Shown here: positions 1 to 7,879 of the stretch, in pieces
How positions within the stretch are numbered: the first letter of the stretch is position 1
How the letters are laid out: each line of letters opens with the position of its first letter
NCBI GenBank assembly: GCA_021826565.1
Contig: JAKAZJ010000012.1
Coordinates: forward strand, 1-12,721
DNA length: 12,721 bases
DNA from: Pseudomonadota bacterium
GTDB taxonomy: Bacteria; Pseudomonadota; Alphaproteobacteria; Acetobacterales; Acetobacteraceae
Direction of reading: 5' to 3'
The notes under the pieces: model-generated
What the model was told of the DNA's origin: nothing
Database searches by the model: none
Seen by the model: the letters and a program-made list of their open reading frames with translations, nothing else
Translations under genes and position numbers: made by a program

Positions 1-142
1 CCCCTCCACCGGGACAAGTGATAAGCACCACGGAACCATGACACAATCGCCCCGATCCAGCAAATGACATATAATAGTTCTAGCATCGCAGTCATATCCT
101 TAGTCGCCCTTGGTCCTCTCCCCCCCCGCGCAGTCGCGGAAC

Positions 143-2323
143 CTACGCAGCGGTCACGAAACCGTCCTTCACCCGTTTCGTTCCCGCCTTGTCGAAAGCG
201 ATCTCCAGCCGGTCGTCTTCGACCGAGGTGACCGTGCCATACCCGAACTTGTCGTGGAACACGCGCGACCCGCGCGCGAATTGGTCGTTGCGTGCCGGGC
301 GTGCCGGGACTTCCCACGCCAGCGCAGGGCGCGGCGCACGCGCAGCTTGCAACGCCACGCCGGCGCCGAAAATGGAGTGCCCCGAATCGTGCGCCAGCGC
401 CGCGGAACCGAAACGGACCACCGAATCCTCCGGCAGTTCGTCCAGGAATCGGCTGGGCATGCTCGCCTGCCAGTTTGCGTAGATGCGCCGGTTGGCGGCG
501 TGGCTGACGATCGCCCGCGTCCGCGCCCGCGTCAGGCCGACATAGGCCAGGCGGCGTTCCTCCTCCAATCCCTTCGCCCCGCCCTGGTCCATCGCGCGCT
601 GGTTGGGGAAAATCCCATCCTCCCAGCCGGGGAGGAACACGGTGTCGAACTCCAGCCCCTTGGCGCCGTGCAGGGTCATCAGGTTCACCCGGTCCTCGGT
701 CGCGTCCTGTTCGTTCTCGGTCACCAACGCGACGTGATCGAGAAATCCGCCGAGCGTCTCGAACTCCGCCATGGCGCGGACCAGTTCCTTCAGATTCTCC
801 AGCCGCCCCGGCGCGTCGGGGGATTTGTCCGCCTGCCACATCGCCGTGTAGCCGCTTTCGTCCAGCACCGTCTGCGCGGCGAGCACATGACCTTCGGAAG
901 CCAACACGCCGCGCCAGCGATCGAGGTCGCGCAGGAACGCCGCCAGCCCCTCGCGCGCCTTGCCACGCAGCGCGCCGGTTTCGGTCAGACGCATCGCCGC
1001 GGCGGAGAGCGGCATGGCACCCGCGCGGGCGGCCTCGTGCAGCGACCGCAACGCTGTGTCGCCCAGGCCGCGGCGGGGCAGGTTCACGATCCGCTCGAAC
1101 GCCAGATCGTCCGCCGGCTGGGACAGCAGGCGCAGATAGGCCAGCGCGTCGCGGATTTCCTGGCGTTCGTAGAAGCGCAGGCCGCCGACGATGCGGTACG
1201 GGATGGCGACGGTCAGGAACCGCTCCTCGAAGGCGCGGGTCTGGAAGCCGGCGCGGACCAGGATCGCGATCTCGGCCAGAACATGCCCGTCGGCGCGCAG
1301 CGCGGCGATGCGGTCCGCGACCATCCGCCCTTCCTCGTCCGAATCCCACACGCCGACCACCGCGACCGGCTCGCCGGCCTGCGCCGCGCTGCCGGGGCGG
1401 AGCGTCTTGCCCAGCCGCTCCGCGTTATGCGCGATCAGGCCGGAGGCGGTGGCGAGAATCGCCGGGGTGGAGCGATAATTCGCCTCCAGCCGCACGATCT
1501 TCGCGCCCGGGAAATCGCGCTCGAAGCGCAGGATATTTTCCACCTCCGCGCCGCGCCAGGAATAGATCGACTGGTCGTCATCGCCCACGCAACAGATGTT
1601 GCGATGCGCCTGGGCCAGCAGCCGCAGCCACAGATACTGCGCGACATTGGTGTCCTGGTATTCGTCCACCAGAAGGTAGCGGAACCGGCGATGATACTGC
1701 CCCAGCACGTCCGGCTGGGTGCGCAGGATTTCGGTGACATGCAGCAGCAGATCGCCGAAATCCACCGCGTTGAGCTGCGTCAGCCGGGCCTGGTAAGCGG
1801 CGTATAACGGGCGCGCCTGGCCGGCGGCGAAATCGGTGTCCTCGGCCGGCGTCACCTGCGCGGGGGTCAGGCCGCGATCCTTCCAGCGCTGGATCACCGC
1901 GGCCATCGCCGGCGGCGCCCAGCGCTTCGTGTCCAGCCGGGCCGCCTCCATCAACTGCTTGACCAGGCGCTGCTGGTCGTCGGTGTCGAGAATCGTGAAA
2001 TTGGGCGACAGCCCCGCCAGCGCGGCATGGGCGCGCAGCATCCGCGCGCCAAGCGCGTGGAACGTGCCGAGCCAAAGCCCCTCCACCGGGCGCCCGAGCA
2101 GCCCCGCCACCCGCTCGCGCATCTCGCGCGCGGCGCGGTTGGTGAAGGTCACCGCCAGCACCTGGCTGGGAAAAGCACGGCCGGTCAGCAACAGATGGGC
2201 GAAGCGCGTGGTCAGGACCCGCGTCTTGCCGGTCCCGGCGCCGGCGAGCACCAGAAGTGGGCCGTCCAGCGTCTCCACGGCCAGGCGCTGGTCGGCGTTC
2301 AGACGGGCAAGATAATCGGCCAT
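143..2323 (-). CDS. uvrD: UvrD/PcrA-type superfamily 1 DNA helicase
   Basis: A 726-residue ATP-dependent 3'-5' DNA helicase of the UvrD/PcrA family, acting in nucleotide-excision and mismatch repair and in clearing proteins from DNA. All SF1A motifs are visible: Walker A AGAGTGKT (27-34), Walker B DEYQD (220-224), motif III GDDDQSIYSWRGAE (247-260), NYRS (282-285), motif V LMTLHGAKGLEF (548-559) and motif VI EEERRLAYVGLTRAR (587-601). The C-terminus (about 684-726) holds the Tudor-like module with VFHDKFGYGTV and KAGTKRV, typical of PcrA/UvrD and used for RNA polymerase binding. Length is normal for the family. The start ATG gives MADYLARLNADQ, matching the usual N-terminus, although no strong Shine-Dalgarno is seen. 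It lies 49 bp downstream of the deacylase on the same strand and may be read from the same transcript. Family call is firm; UvrD versus PcrA naming is not decided. Confidence 0.95.
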   Translation of the reverse strand: MADYLARLNADQRLAVETLDGPLLVLAGAGTGKTRVLTTRFAHLLLTGRAFPSQVLAVTFTNRAAREMRERVAGLLGRPVEGLWLGTFHALGARMLRAHAALAGLSPNFTILDTDDQQRLVKQLMEAARLDTKRWAPPAMAAVIQRWKDRGLTPAQVTPAEDTDFAAGQARPLYAAYQARLTQLNAVDFGDLLLHVTEILRTQPDVLGQYHRRFRYLLVDEYQDTNVAQYLWLRLLAQAHRNICCVGDDDQSIYSWRGAEVENILRFERDFPGAKIVRLEANYRSTPAILATASGLIAHNAERLGKTLRPGSAAQAGEPVAVVGVWDSDEEGRMVADRIAALRADGHVLAEIAILVRAGFQTRAFEERFLTVAIPYRIVGGLRFYERQEIRDALAYLRLLSQPADDLAFERIVNLPRRGLGDTALRSLHEAARAGAMPLSAAAMRLTETGALRGKAREGLAAFLRDLDRWRGVLASEGHVLAAQTVLDESGYTAMWQADKSPDAPGRLENLKELVRAMAEFETLGGFLDHVALVTENEQDATEDRVNLMTLHGAKGLEFDTVFLPGWEDGIFPNQRAMDQGGAKGLEEERRLAYVGLTRARTRAIVSHAANRRIYANWQASMPSRFLDELPEDSVVRFGSAALAHDSGHSIFGAGVALQAARAPRPALAWEVPARPARNDQFARGSRVFHDKFGYGTVTSVEDDRLEIAFDKAGTKRVKDGFVTAA

Positions 2324-2372
2324 GGCGCGACATGGCCGAGGCGACGCTGCGCCGCAAGGCCCACCGGCACAG

Positions 2373-3821
2373 CTAGCCGTGCCCGCGCGTCACCAGGCGC
2401 CCGGCCCGCGCCGCGGTGGCCGCCCCCTGCGCGAACGCCGACTGGCCGTTGACCCAGGTCTCCACGATCCCCTCGGCGGGCAAGCTCGGCGAGTCATAGG
2501 TGGCGGCATCGCGCACCAGCGCGGGGTCGAACAGCACCAGATCGGCATAGGCGCCCGGGCGGATCACGCCGCGATCGGTCAGGCCGAACACGGCCGCGGT
2601 ATGCCCGGTCATCTTGCGCACCGCGTCTTCCAGGGTGAACAGCCCCAGATCGCGTGCGTAATGGCCCAGCACGCGCGGGAACGTGCCCCACAGGCGCGGA
2701 TGCGGGCGGGCATCGTGCGGCAGGCCGTCGCTGCCGATCATCGCCAGTTTGTCGGCCAGGATGCGGCGCACGTCGGCTTCTTCCATCTGGAAGAAGATCG
2801 CTCCGGCCGGCAGGAGCCGTTCGGCGGCCGCGCGCGGCGTCAGGTTCCAATCCCGCGCGATGTCATCCAGCATCCGCCCGGCCTGGTCGGGATGCGGGAC
2901 CGACCAGGTCACGCGCACCGGCACGTCCGCGCGCAGCCGGTCCGGGATCAGGACGGTGGAGCCGGCGGCGTAGGGATAGACGTCGAACGCCACCGACTGG
3001 TGCGTGGCGGCCGCGGCGATGCGCGGCAGGGTCTCGGTGGAGCGGCCGAAATTCTCCGGCATGGTGCATTTGTGGTGGCTGATGACCACGCCCACGCCGG
3101 TTTCGCGGCCGATGCGCAACGTCTCCTCGATCGAGTCCAGAACGCCATCGGCTTCGTCGCGCATATGCGTGACATACAGACCGCCGGTGGCGCGCAGGGC
3201 CTCGGCGACGGCGATCACTTCCTCGGTGGGCGCCAGGATGTTGGGCGGGTAATAAAGCCCGGTGGAGAAGCCGGACGCGCCTTGCGCCAGTGCCTCGGCC
3301 AGGCGGCGGCGCATCTGTTCGGACTCGGCATCGGTCGCGGCGCGCTGCGTGTCCCCGCCCATCGCCTCGACCCGCAGCGACATGTGGCCGATCAGGGCGA
3401 CGGTGTTCACCGGCGCCGGTTCGGCGCGAAGCCGGTCCGCGTAGGCGCCGAAACTGTCGAAGGTCCACCATTCCTCGTCGCCCAGCAGATCGAGCGGCGG
3501 CGGCGGACGGCGCGTCATGCGCACCGGCGACAGGCTGATCCCGCAATTCCCCACCACCACGGTGGTCACGCCTTGCGACATCTTGCACAACATGCAGGCG
3601 GGGCCGCACAGCACGGCGCGGTCGTCATGGGTATGGGCGTCGATGAAGCCCGGGGCGAGCGCGCGGCCGGCGGCATCGATCTCGCGGTCGGCGGTGGCGG
3701 CGCCCAGATCGCCGACCGCGGCGATGCGGTCGCCGCTGACCGCGACATCGGCGCGGAAGCGGGACGCGCCGGTGCCGTCGATCACGGTGGCGTTGCGAAA
3801 CACGACGTCATGGCGCGGCAT
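2373..3821 (-). CDS. N-acyl-D-amino-acid deacylase (D-aminoacylase family amidohydrolase)
   Basis: A 482-residue metal-dependent amidohydrolase that most likely hydrolyses N-acyl-D-amino acids to a carboxylate and a free D-amino acid in the cytoplasm. Visible signatures are the strand-1 metal motif GFIDAHTHDD (H63, H65), the metal-ligand cysteine in VVVGNCGIS (C93), THMRDE (H219), SHHKC (H249/H250), and the late aspartate in IGSDGLPHDARPHPRLWGTF (D365). The C-terminal GAYADLVLFDP strand returns to the beta-sandwich, as in this superfamily. Length fits D-aminoacylases (about 480). An upstream in-frame start would add 42 poor-quality residues overlapping the maeB end. The ATG at 3821 is preferred because GGAG sits 9 bases before it and MPRHDVVFRNATVIDGTG is the family N-terminus. 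A CTGTATAGG stretch about 25 bases upstream (CCTATA at 3847-3852 on the plus strand) could be a -10 element. The substrate could also be a D-glutamate or D-aspartate derivative. Confidence 0.9.
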   Translation of the reverse strand: MPRHDVVFRNATVIDGTGASRFRADVAVSGDRIAAVGDLGAATADREIDAAGRALAPGFIDAHTHDDRAVLCGPACMLCKMSQGVTTVVVGNCGISLSPVRMTRRPPPPLDLLGDEEWWTFDSFGAYADRLRAEPAPVNTVALIGHMSLRVEAMGGDTQRAATDAESEQMRRRLAEALAQGASGFSTGLYYPPNILAPTEEVIAVAEALRATGGLYVTHMRDEADGVLDSIEETLRIGRETGVGVVISHHKCTMPENFGRSTETLPRIAAAATHQSVAFDVYPYAAGSTVLIPDRLRADVPVRVTWSVPHPDQAGRMLDDIARDWNLTPRAAAERLLPAGAIFFQMEEADVRRILADKLAMIGSDGLPHDARPHPRLWGTFPRVLGHYARDLGLFTLEDAVRKMTGHTAAVFGLTDRGVIRPGAYADLVLFDPALVRDAATYDSPSLPAEGIVETWVNGQSAFAQGAATAARAGRLVTRGHG

Positions 3822-3903
3822 GGGCGAGCACTCCGAGGGCGGGACCCCTATACAGCCGCAAACCGCGGCGCCGGCCAAGCGGGCAACCGCCGCCGCATCC
3901 CGA

Positions 3904-6186
3904 TCACGATCCGGCGGTTCGCCGCGCCGCCGCCTCGCGCGCCGCAAACGCGCTCAGGTTCACGATCCCGCGCGCCGTGACCGAAGACACCAGAACATGA
4001 ATCGGCTGCGCCATCCCAAGCAGCATCGGCCCCACCGGCAGCGCGTCCGCCGCCGCCTTCAGCAAGGTGAACGCGATATTCGCGGCGTCCAGGTTCGGCA
4101 TCACCAGCAGGTTCGCGGTGCCGCGGATCCGGCTGTCGGTCACGGCGCGGGCGCGGATCGTCTCCACCAGCGCCGATTCCGCGTTCATCTCCCCATCCAC
4201 CGCCAGCTCGGGCGCGCGGGCGCGGATCAGCGTCAGCGCGTGGCGCATCTTGCTGGCCGAGTGGGAATTGCTGGCGCCGAAATTGGAGTGCGACAGCAAC
4301 GCCACGTTCGGCACGATCCCGAAATCGGCCACCGCCTCGGCGGCCAGCAAGGTCATCTCGGCAATCTGTTCCGCCGTGGGGTCCACCACCATATGCGTGT
4401 CGCACAGGAACAACGTGCCGGTGGGCAGAATCAGCGCGGCCAGCGCGTAGGCGCGGGTGACGCCGGCGCGGCGCGGGATCACCGGCAGAATATATTGCAC
4501 CTGACGCCACCAGTTGGCCGGCCCGCCGACCAGGGCGGCGTCCGCCTCCCCGGCATGCAGCAGCATCGCCGCGGCCACCGCGCCGCGCCCGCGCAACGAT
4601 CGCACCGCGATCTCGGGCGGTGTGCCGCGCCGGCACGCCAGCCGTTCATAGTCGGGCAGCAGCCGGTCGAACAGCGCGTGATCCTCGGTCGGGTCGATCA
4701 CCCGCACCGCACCGCCCAGATCGAGCCGCAGCCCCATCTCCCGCACCCGCTGCGCGATCAGCTCGCGCCGGCCGAGCAGAATAGGCACCGCAATGCGGCC
4801 ATCCACCAGCGTCTGCGCGGCGCGCAACACGCGCTCGTCCGCACCCTCGGCGAACACGATGCGCTGCGGCGACTGGCGCGCCGCCTCGATCACAGGGCGC
4901 ATCAACTGACCGGAGCGAAACACGAACCGTTCCAGCTGGCGCCGATAGGCATCGAAATCGGCGATCGGACGGCGGGCAACGCCGCTGGCCATCGCCGCGC
5001 GCGCAACCGCCGGCGCGACCTCCAGGATCAGCCGCGGATCGAACGGTTTCGGGATGATGTAATCAGGCCCGAACACCGGCGCCTGGCCGCCATAGGCCGC
5101 GGCCACCACCTCGGACGCTTCCATGCGCGCCAGTCCGGCGATCGCCTCCACCGCGGCGATCTCCATGCCGCGGTCGATCGTGCTCGCCCCCACATCCAGC
5201 GCGCCGCGGAAGATGAACGGGAAGCACAGCACGTTGTTGACCTGGTTCGGGTAGTCCGACCGGCCGGTGGCCACGATCGCGTCCGGCCGCGCGGCGCGGG
5301 CGAGTTCCGGCGTGATCTCCGGATCCGGGTTGGCCAGCGCCAGGATCAACGGGCGCGGGGCGAGCCGGGCCAGCCATTCCGGCTTCAGCACCCGCGGCGC
5401 CGACAGGCCGAGGAACAGATCCGCGCCCTCCAGCGCCTCGGCCAGCGTCGTGGCGTTGGTCTCACGCGCATAGCGCGCCATGTTCGGCAACATCCCGGCA
5501 CGGTCGACGCGCACCACGCCGGCAATATCGGTCAAGGTCACGTGCTCGGCGCGCAGCCCCATCGAGACCAGCAAATCGACGCAGGCAAGAGCCGCGGCGC
5601 CGGCGCCCGAGGTGACCAGCTTCACCTGATCCAGCGTCTTGCCCTGCAGGCGCAACCCGTTGGTTACCGCGGCGGCGACCGTGATCGCGGTGCCATGCTG
5701 GTCGTCGTGGAACACGGGGATGCCCATGCGCGCGCGCAACGAGGTTTCGATCTGGAAGCACTCGGGGGCCTTGATGTCTTCCAGATTGATCGCGCCGAAG
5801 CTGGGTTCCAGCGCCGCCACTACGTCGCAGAAGCGCTCCGGGTCGGCGGCGTCCACCTCGATGTCGAACACGTCGATCCCGGCGAATTTCTTGAACAGGG
5901 CGGCCTTGCCCTCCATCACCGGCTTGCCCGCCAGCGCGCCGATATTGCCGAGCCCCAGGACCGCGGTGCCGTTGGAGATCACCCCGACCAGGTTGCCGCG
6001 CGCGGTGTAATCATAGGCGCAGGACGGATCGGCCACGATCGCCTCGCACACCGCCGCCACGCCTGGGGAATAGGCCAAGGCCAGGTCGCGCTGGCTCGCC
6101 ATGCGCTTGGTGGGTTCGACGCTGAGCTTCCCGGGCCGCGGCAGGCGGTGATAGTCCAGCGCGGCGCGGCGAAAATCGTCGTCCAT
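3904..6186 (-). CDS. maeB: NADP-dependent malic enzyme with C-terminal phosphotransacetylase-like domain
   Basis: A 760-residue MaeB-type malic enzyme that oxidatively decarboxylates malate to pyruvate, supplying NADPH and pyruvate. The malic domain spans about 1-430. It has the catalytic tyrosine in LAYSPGVA (Y39), the catalytic lysine in [15 protein letters not shown] (K94), metal ligands in NLEDIKAPE (E136, D137) and FHDDQHGT (D161, D162), and the dinucleotide loop SGAGAAALA (193-201). The region from about 440 to 750 is a phosphate acetyltransferase-like domain beginning [16 protein letters not shown]. In MaeB enzymes this domain is regulatory, binding acetyl-CoA, and not a working PTA. 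Length matches the fusion class. The ATG at 6186 is chosen over in-frame starts further upstream because AGGAA lies just before it and [14 protein letters not shown] resembles family N-termini. It is the first gene of the minus-strand run and is divergent from vapBC. Confidence 0.95.
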   Translation of the reverse strand: MDDDFRRAALDYHRLPRPGKLSVEPTKRMASQRDLALAYSPGVAAVCEAIVADPSCAYDYTARGNLVGVISNGTAVLGLGNIGALAGKPVMEGKAALFKKFAGIDVFDIEVDAADPERFCDVVAALEPSFGAINLEDIKAPECFQIETSLRARMGIPVFHDDQHGTAITVAAAVTNGLRLQGKTLDQVKLVTSGAGAAALACVDLLVSMGLRAEHVTLTDIAGVVRVDRAGMLPNMARYARETNATTLAEALEGADLFLGLSAPRVLKPEWLARLAPRPLILALANPDPEITPELARAARPDAIVATGRSDYPNQVNNVLCFPFIFRGALDVGASTIDRGMEIAAVEAIAGLARMEASEVVAAAYGGQAPVFGPDYIIPKPFDPRLILEVAPAVARAAMASGVARRPIADFDAYRRQLERFVFRSGQLMRPVIEAARQSPQRIVFAEGADERVLRAAQTLVDGRIAVPILLGRRELIAQRVREMGLRLDLGGAVRVIDPTEDHALFDRLLPDYERLACRRGTPPEIAVRSLRGRGAVAAAMLLHAGEADAALVGGPANWWRQVQYILPVIPRRAGVTRAYALAALILPTGTLFLCDTHMVVDPTAEQIAEMTLLAAEAVADFGIVPNVALLSHSNFGASNSHSASKMRHALTLIRARAPELAVDGEMNAESALVETIRARAVTDSRIRGTANLLVMPNLDAANIAFTLLKAAADALPVGPMLLGMAQPIHVLVSSVTARGIVNLSAFAAREAAARRTAGS

Positions 6187-6205
6187 GGAGGTTTCCTGTT
6201 CCGGG

Positions 6206-6225
6206 CCATATCCGAGCGGGTATGG
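6206..6225. promoter_or_regulatory. 20-bp palindrome in the maeB/vapB divergent intergenic region, candidate VapBC operator
   Basis: CCATATCC-GAGC-GGGTATGG is an inverted repeat with 8-base arms (seven matched pairs and one T/G mismatch) around a 4-base spacer. It begins 20 bases before the maeB start and ends about 56 bases before vapB. A related half-site, CCTATATCC, occurs at 6244-6252. VapB antitoxins with AbrB-type domains bind palindromes upstream of their own operon, so this is a plausible autoregulatory operator. It lies close enough to maeB to affect that gene too. No clear -35/-10 pair was recognised here; the TATAT at 6246-6250 is the best -10 candidate for vapBC. Confidence 0.4.
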
Positions 6226-6281
6226 CATTCTACTGTCGCTTGTCCTATATCCCCTGACATGGAAGCACAAGAGGGCCGGAC

Positions 6282-6527
6282 ATGATCGCGCAGCGTGCCA
6301 GACTTGCCGAGGGTGGACGGCTGGTGATCCCGGCGGAATTCCGCCGCGCCCTGGCGCTCGCGCCCGGCGAAAGTGTCGTTCTGGACATCAGGGACGGGGA
6401 GCTGCGGGTTCGCTCGCTGCGCCGCGCGGTGGAGCGTGCCCAGGCGCTGGTACGGCCTTATGTGGGGGCAGATCCGCTGGCGGCATCCTTGATTGCCGAT
6501 CGCCGGGCCGAAGCCGCGCGTGACTGA
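6282..6527 (+). CDS. vapB: VapB-type antitoxin, AbrB/MazE-like DNA-binding domain
   Basis: An 81-residue protein whose first 45 residues form an AbrB/MazE swapped-hairpin domain, with the LAEGGRLVIPAEFRRAL segment (8-24) followed by LAPGESVVLDIRDGELRVRS. Such antitoxins bind their operator through this domain and neutralise the partner toxin with the C-terminal tail, here about 46-81, which is helical and arginine-rich. The ATG is preceded by GAGGG at 6271-6275, with six bases between. The next gene encodes a PIN-domain toxin and overlaps its end by 8 bases, which settles the role as antitoxin. It probably represses its own operon through the upstream palindrome. Confidence 0.88.
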   Translation: MIAQRARLAEGGRLVIPAEFRRALALAPGESVVLDIRDGELRVRSLRRAVERAQALVRPYVGADPLAASLIADRRAEAARD

Positions 6528-6906
6528 AACCCCGGTGGTGCTGGACGCGTCGGCGGTGCTGGCGCTGCTGGGCGCGGAGCCGGGGGCCGAGGCGGTGCTG
6601 GCCGCGCTGCCGCGCGCCACGATCAGTGCGGTGAACCTGTGCGAGGTGGTGGCAAAGCTCACCGAACGCGGCGTGCCAGCTTCGGCCATTCGCGCCGCGC
6701 TGGAGGGGCTCGACCTGGCACCCCGCCCGTTCGACACCGAGGACGCCTATGCCGCCGGCGCATTGCGCGCGGAGACCCGCGCACTCGGCCTGGGGTTCGG
6801 CGATCGCGCCTGCCTGGCGCTGGCCGCCCGGCTGGGGGCGGAGGCACTGACCACCGATCGGGCCTGGACCGATCTCCCGGGCGCGCTGGTGCGGCTGGCG
6901 CGCTGA
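6520..6906 (+). CDS. vapC: VapC-type PIN-domain ribonuclease toxin
   Basis: A 128-residue PIN-domain endoribonuclease; VapC toxins cleave tRNA or rRNA and halt translation unless bound by VapB. The four acidic active-site positions are all present: D9 in VVLDASAVLALL, E42 in NLCEVVAKL, D95 in GFGDRACLALA and D113 in TTDRAW. The toxin therefore looks intact. The GTG at 6520 is taken as start because it gives the normal VapC N-terminus (VTETPVVLDASA) and overlaps the antitoxin stop by 8 bases, implying translational coupling. A TTG at 6493 would add nine residues and fits less well. Length is normal for the family. It is 54 bp upstream of lutA. Confidence 0.88.
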   Translation: MTETPVVLDASAVLALLGAEPGAEAVLAALPRATISAVNLCEVVAKLTERGVPASAIRAALEGLDLAPRPFDTEDAYAAGALRAETRALGLGFGDRACLALAARLGAEALTTDRAWTDLPGALVRLAR

Positions 6907-6960
6907 CCCCTTTCCGCGCCCCCGCCATGGGGCTATCCCGGCGCCATCCCGGAGGCCGCC

Positions 6961-7725
6961 ATGTCAGACCGACCCCGCGTTGCCCTGTTCGTCACCTGCC
7001 TGGTCGATCTGCACCGGCCTACGGTGGGCTTCGCCGCGATCCGCCTGCTGGAAGCGGCCGGCTGCCGGGTGGAAGTGCCGCGCGCGCAAACCTGCTGCGG
7101 CCAGCCCGCGTATAACACCGGCGATCGCGCCACCACCCGCACCCTGGCGGAGGGGCTGCTGGAAGCGTTCGGCGGCTACGATTACGTGGTGGTGCCGTCC
7201 GGGTCCTGCGCCGGCATGCTGCGCCATCACCTGCCGCATCTGTTCGATGACGATCCGAATCTGCGCGCCCGCGCCGATGCGCTGGCCGCGCGCACCCATG
7301 AGCTGGTCAGCTTCCTGTTCGACGTGATGAAGCTGGAAACTCCGCCCGGGCGCTGGACCGGCGGGGCGGTGACCTATCACGACAGCTGCTCGGGTCTGCG
7401 CGAGCTGGGCGTCAAGGCACAGCCGCGCGCGCTGCTGGAAGCGGCCGGCGCGCCAGTGACCGAGATGGCCGACTCCGAGATCTGCTGCGGCTTCGGCGGT
7501 ACGTTCTGCGTGAAATACCCCGAGATCTCGACCCGCATGGTGGCTGACAAGACGAAAGACATCGTCGCCACCGGGGCGGGGACGGTGCTGGCGGGCGATC
7601 TCGGCTGCCTGCTCAATATCGCCGGGCGGCTGTGGCGGGAGGGAAATCCGGTCGCGGCCCGCCACGTCGCCGAGGTGCTGGCGGGTATGACCGATACCCC
7701 CGCGATCGGCGCGCCGCGCCCTTGA
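6961..7725 (+). CDS. lutA: LutA/YkgE-type CCG-domain (Fe-S) protein, lactate utilisation subunit
   Basis: A 254-residue protein with two cysteine-rich CCG domains, as in LutA/YkgE and glycolate oxidase GlcF-type subunits. LutA normally works with LutB and LutC in the oxidation of L-lactate to pyruvate. First repeat: CCGQPAYNTGD (C45, C46) with SGSCAGMLRHH (C83). Second repeat: YHDSCSGLRELG (C143), CCGFGGTFCVKYPEIS (C175, C176, C183) and GDLGCLLN (C216). N-terminal C13 in FVTCLVD is also typical. The length is that of a full LutA. GGAGG sits five bases before the ATG. Neither lutB nor lutC follows; the next gene is a signalling protein. The partner subunits are therefore elsewhere, or this protein has another redox role. 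Confidence 0.88.
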   Translation: MSDRPRVALFVTCLVDLHRPTVGFAAIRLLEAAGCRVEVPRAQTCCGQPAYNTGDRATTRTLAEGLLEAFGGYDYVVVPSGSCAGMLRHHLPHLFDDDPNLRARADALAARTHELVSFLFDVMKLETPPGRWTGGAVTYHDSCSGLRELGVKAQPRALLEAAGAPVTEMADSEICCGFGGTFCVKYPEISTRMVADKTKDIVATGAGTVLAGDLGCLLNIAGRLWREGNPVAARHVAEVLAGMTDTPAIGAPRP

Positions 7726-7799
7726 CGCCGGGGGCGGCCCTCGCCTCCATGGCTGGGCCAAACTGCGTATCCCCGAGTCGGCCGCCGCGGCCCCCCGCG

Positions 7800-7842
7800 C
7801 GTAACCTCTTGGCAACTTCTTGTCCCGTAACGTCCTGCCAAG
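7800..7842. repeat. Direct and inverted repeats upstream of the REC-GGDEF-EAL gene, candidate regulatory site
   Basis: CGTAACCTCTTGGCAA (7800-7815) is repeated as CGTAACGTCCTGCCAA (7826-7841), 13 of 16 bases identical, at a 26-base period. Within these, CTTGGCA (7808-7814) and TGCCAAG (7836-7842) form a perfect 7-base inverted repeat 21 bases apart. The block ends 37 bases before the GTG start, in the only sizeable gap between lutA and the signalling operon. That is where a promoter or operator for the operon would be expected. No convincing -35/-10 pair is visible, and the site is unidentified. Confidence 0.4.
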
Positions 7843-7867
7843 CGCCGGCGCTGGGCCGGCCGTCCCG

Positions 7868-7872
7868 AAGGA
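7868..7872 (+). promoter_or_regulatory. Ribosome binding site AAGGA fixing the GTG start at 7880
   Basis: AAGGA, within GAAGGA, lies seven bases before the GTG at 7880. No comparable site precedes the TTG at 7820, which would add 20 residues with no recognisable domain. This decides the start of the response-regulator gene. Confidence 0.65.
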
Positions 7873-7879
7873 TCCGCCC

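Noticed and set aside
1..39. Minus-strand ATG at 37-39 open to the left edge (13 codons)
   Set aside because: Too short to judge, with no recognisable residues. A weak G-rich stretch upstream is not enough to call a gene start.
110..1807. Long plus-strand open frame opposite uvrD (565 codons)
   Set aside because: It is antisense to a helicase with every motif intact. The translation is rich in Arg, Gln, His and Ala with no recognisable domain, as expected for mirror frames in GC-rich DNA.
2322..3980. 552-codon plus-strand open frame opposite the deacylase
   Set aside because: It is the mirror of a well-supported amidohydrolase, has low-complexity composition and no recognisable domain.
3517..6285. 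922-codon plus-strand open frame opposite maeB
   Set aside because: It lies entirely over maeB and part of the deacylase. The composition is Arg/His/Gln-rich with no motifs. It is a shadow of strong GC3 bias despite its length.
7809..7824. Sigma-54-like promoter (TGGCAA followed by TGTC)
   Set aside because: The GG element is present, but the invariant GC at the -12 position is replaced by TC, so it does not meet the consensus.
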